Shown piece by piece: positions 63,816 to 64,000 of a DNA stretch of 64,000 nt (within the stretch, counting starts at the first letter, position 1; every line of letters starts with the position of its first letter). The stretch is taken from positions 62,001 to 126,000 of the forward strand of contig CALODJ010000008.1 of NCBI GenBank assembly GCA_942492025.1, written 5' to 3'. The notes beneath the pieces were generated by a model. The model saw only the letters and a list, made by a program, of their open reading frames with translations, was not told the DNA's origin and did no database searches. The translations under genes were made by a program, and so were the position numbers. This DNA is from JABDQW01 sp942492025. GTDB taxonomy: Bacteria > Pseudomonadota > Gammaproteobacteria > SZUA-229.

Positions 63816-64000
63816 TTAAACCTGCATGTTCATGATTTCCTTGTAGGCGGAAACCAGATTGTTGCGTACCTGCGTCATAGCCTGAAACGACACGCTCGCC
63901 TTCTGTATTGCCACCATAACTTCACTCAAGTTAACGTTTTTATCACCCGCTTCAAACGATGCGACCAGATCCTTGGCTGTTTTCTGGGTCTCGTTAACTT
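63816..64000 (-). CDS. fliE: Flagellar rod adaptor FliE (C-terminal part, runs off the right edge)
   Basis: The last 61 codons read VNETQKTAKDLVASFEAGD, VNLSEVMVAIQKASVSFQAM and TQVRNNLVSAYKEIMNMQV, the conserved FliE C-terminus. FliE joins the MS ring to the rod. The promoter and N-terminus are outside the window. Confidence 0.93.
   Translation of the reverse strand, partial: VNETQKTAKDLVASFEAGDKNVNLSEVMVAIQKASVSFQAMTQVRNNLVSAYKEIMNMQV

Overview
The window is a block of gammaproteobacterial chromosome. The evidence is gene content and order: der-bamB-yfgM-hisS-rodZ-pilF-rlmN, a complete isc cluster, infA/clpA/clpS, mtaD-ubiG-gph, hfq-hflX-hflK-hflC-DUF2065-hisZ-purA with miaA and mutL, and a Pseudomonas/Vibrio-type polar flagellar block with flhF, flhG, fliA and sigma-54-type promoters. 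The three-gene set resembling arsenosugar synthesis would fit a marine or aquatic bacterium, but I cannot name the species. Most genes lie on the minus strand.

Layout. 1-3.4 kb: end of an exported protein gene, mrcB (PBP1b) with a frameshift, and a Sel1-repeat protein. 3.9-11.6 kb: der, outer-membrane assembly, hisS, rodZ, pilF, rlmN. 11.9-18.7 kb: iscR-iscS-iscU-iscA-hscB-hscA-fdx-iscX, behind a promoter overlapped by two tandem IscR boxes, with cysE upstream. 18.7-24.7 kb: DUF2797 protein, aminotransferase, M23 peptidase, infA, clpA, clpS. 25.3-28.4 kb: a three-lipoprotein cluster containing lpoB, the likely activator of the PBP1b at the left end. 28.5-31.2 kb: mtaD, ubiG, gph. 31.2-33.6 kb: two glycosyltransferases and a radical SAM protein of the arsenosugar type. 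33.9-44.0 kb: SCP2-like protein, purA, hisZ, hflC/K/X, hfq, miaA, mutL. 44.0-45.7 kb: a small accessory island. 45.7-64.0 kb: flagellar genes from fliA back to fliE, which runs off the right edge.

The accessory island is the most unusual part. An AT-rich orphan gene (44500-45030) carries a HEPN-like R-x4-H motif and is followed two bases after its stop by a sequence with the boxes of an integron attC site. A second attC-like site lies at 45337-45405. Its R'' box is exactly complementary to the R' box of the first site, as expected for consecutive gene cassettes. No integrase is visible, so this looks like an integrase-less cassette cluster. The second 'cassette' has no convincing ORF but contains a hairpin and a strong intrinsic terminator.

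A second theme is a dispersed repeat with the terminal sequence CCCGCATTTCTCACCAG. Copies or fragments lie at about 17.8, 22.1, 25.1, 31.2, 44.2, 45.6 and 56.7 kb, mostly beginning right at gene stop codons. The 45.6 kb copy has both inverted ends and looks like a MITE.

Two core genes, mrcB and flhG, are each broken by one frameshift while all catalytic motifs remain across the two frames, so sequencing error or recent mutation is likely. cysE homology extends upstream of any ATG/GTG/TTG, pointing to an ATT or ATC start. No tRNA, rRNA, CRISPR array, transposase or prophage was recognised.
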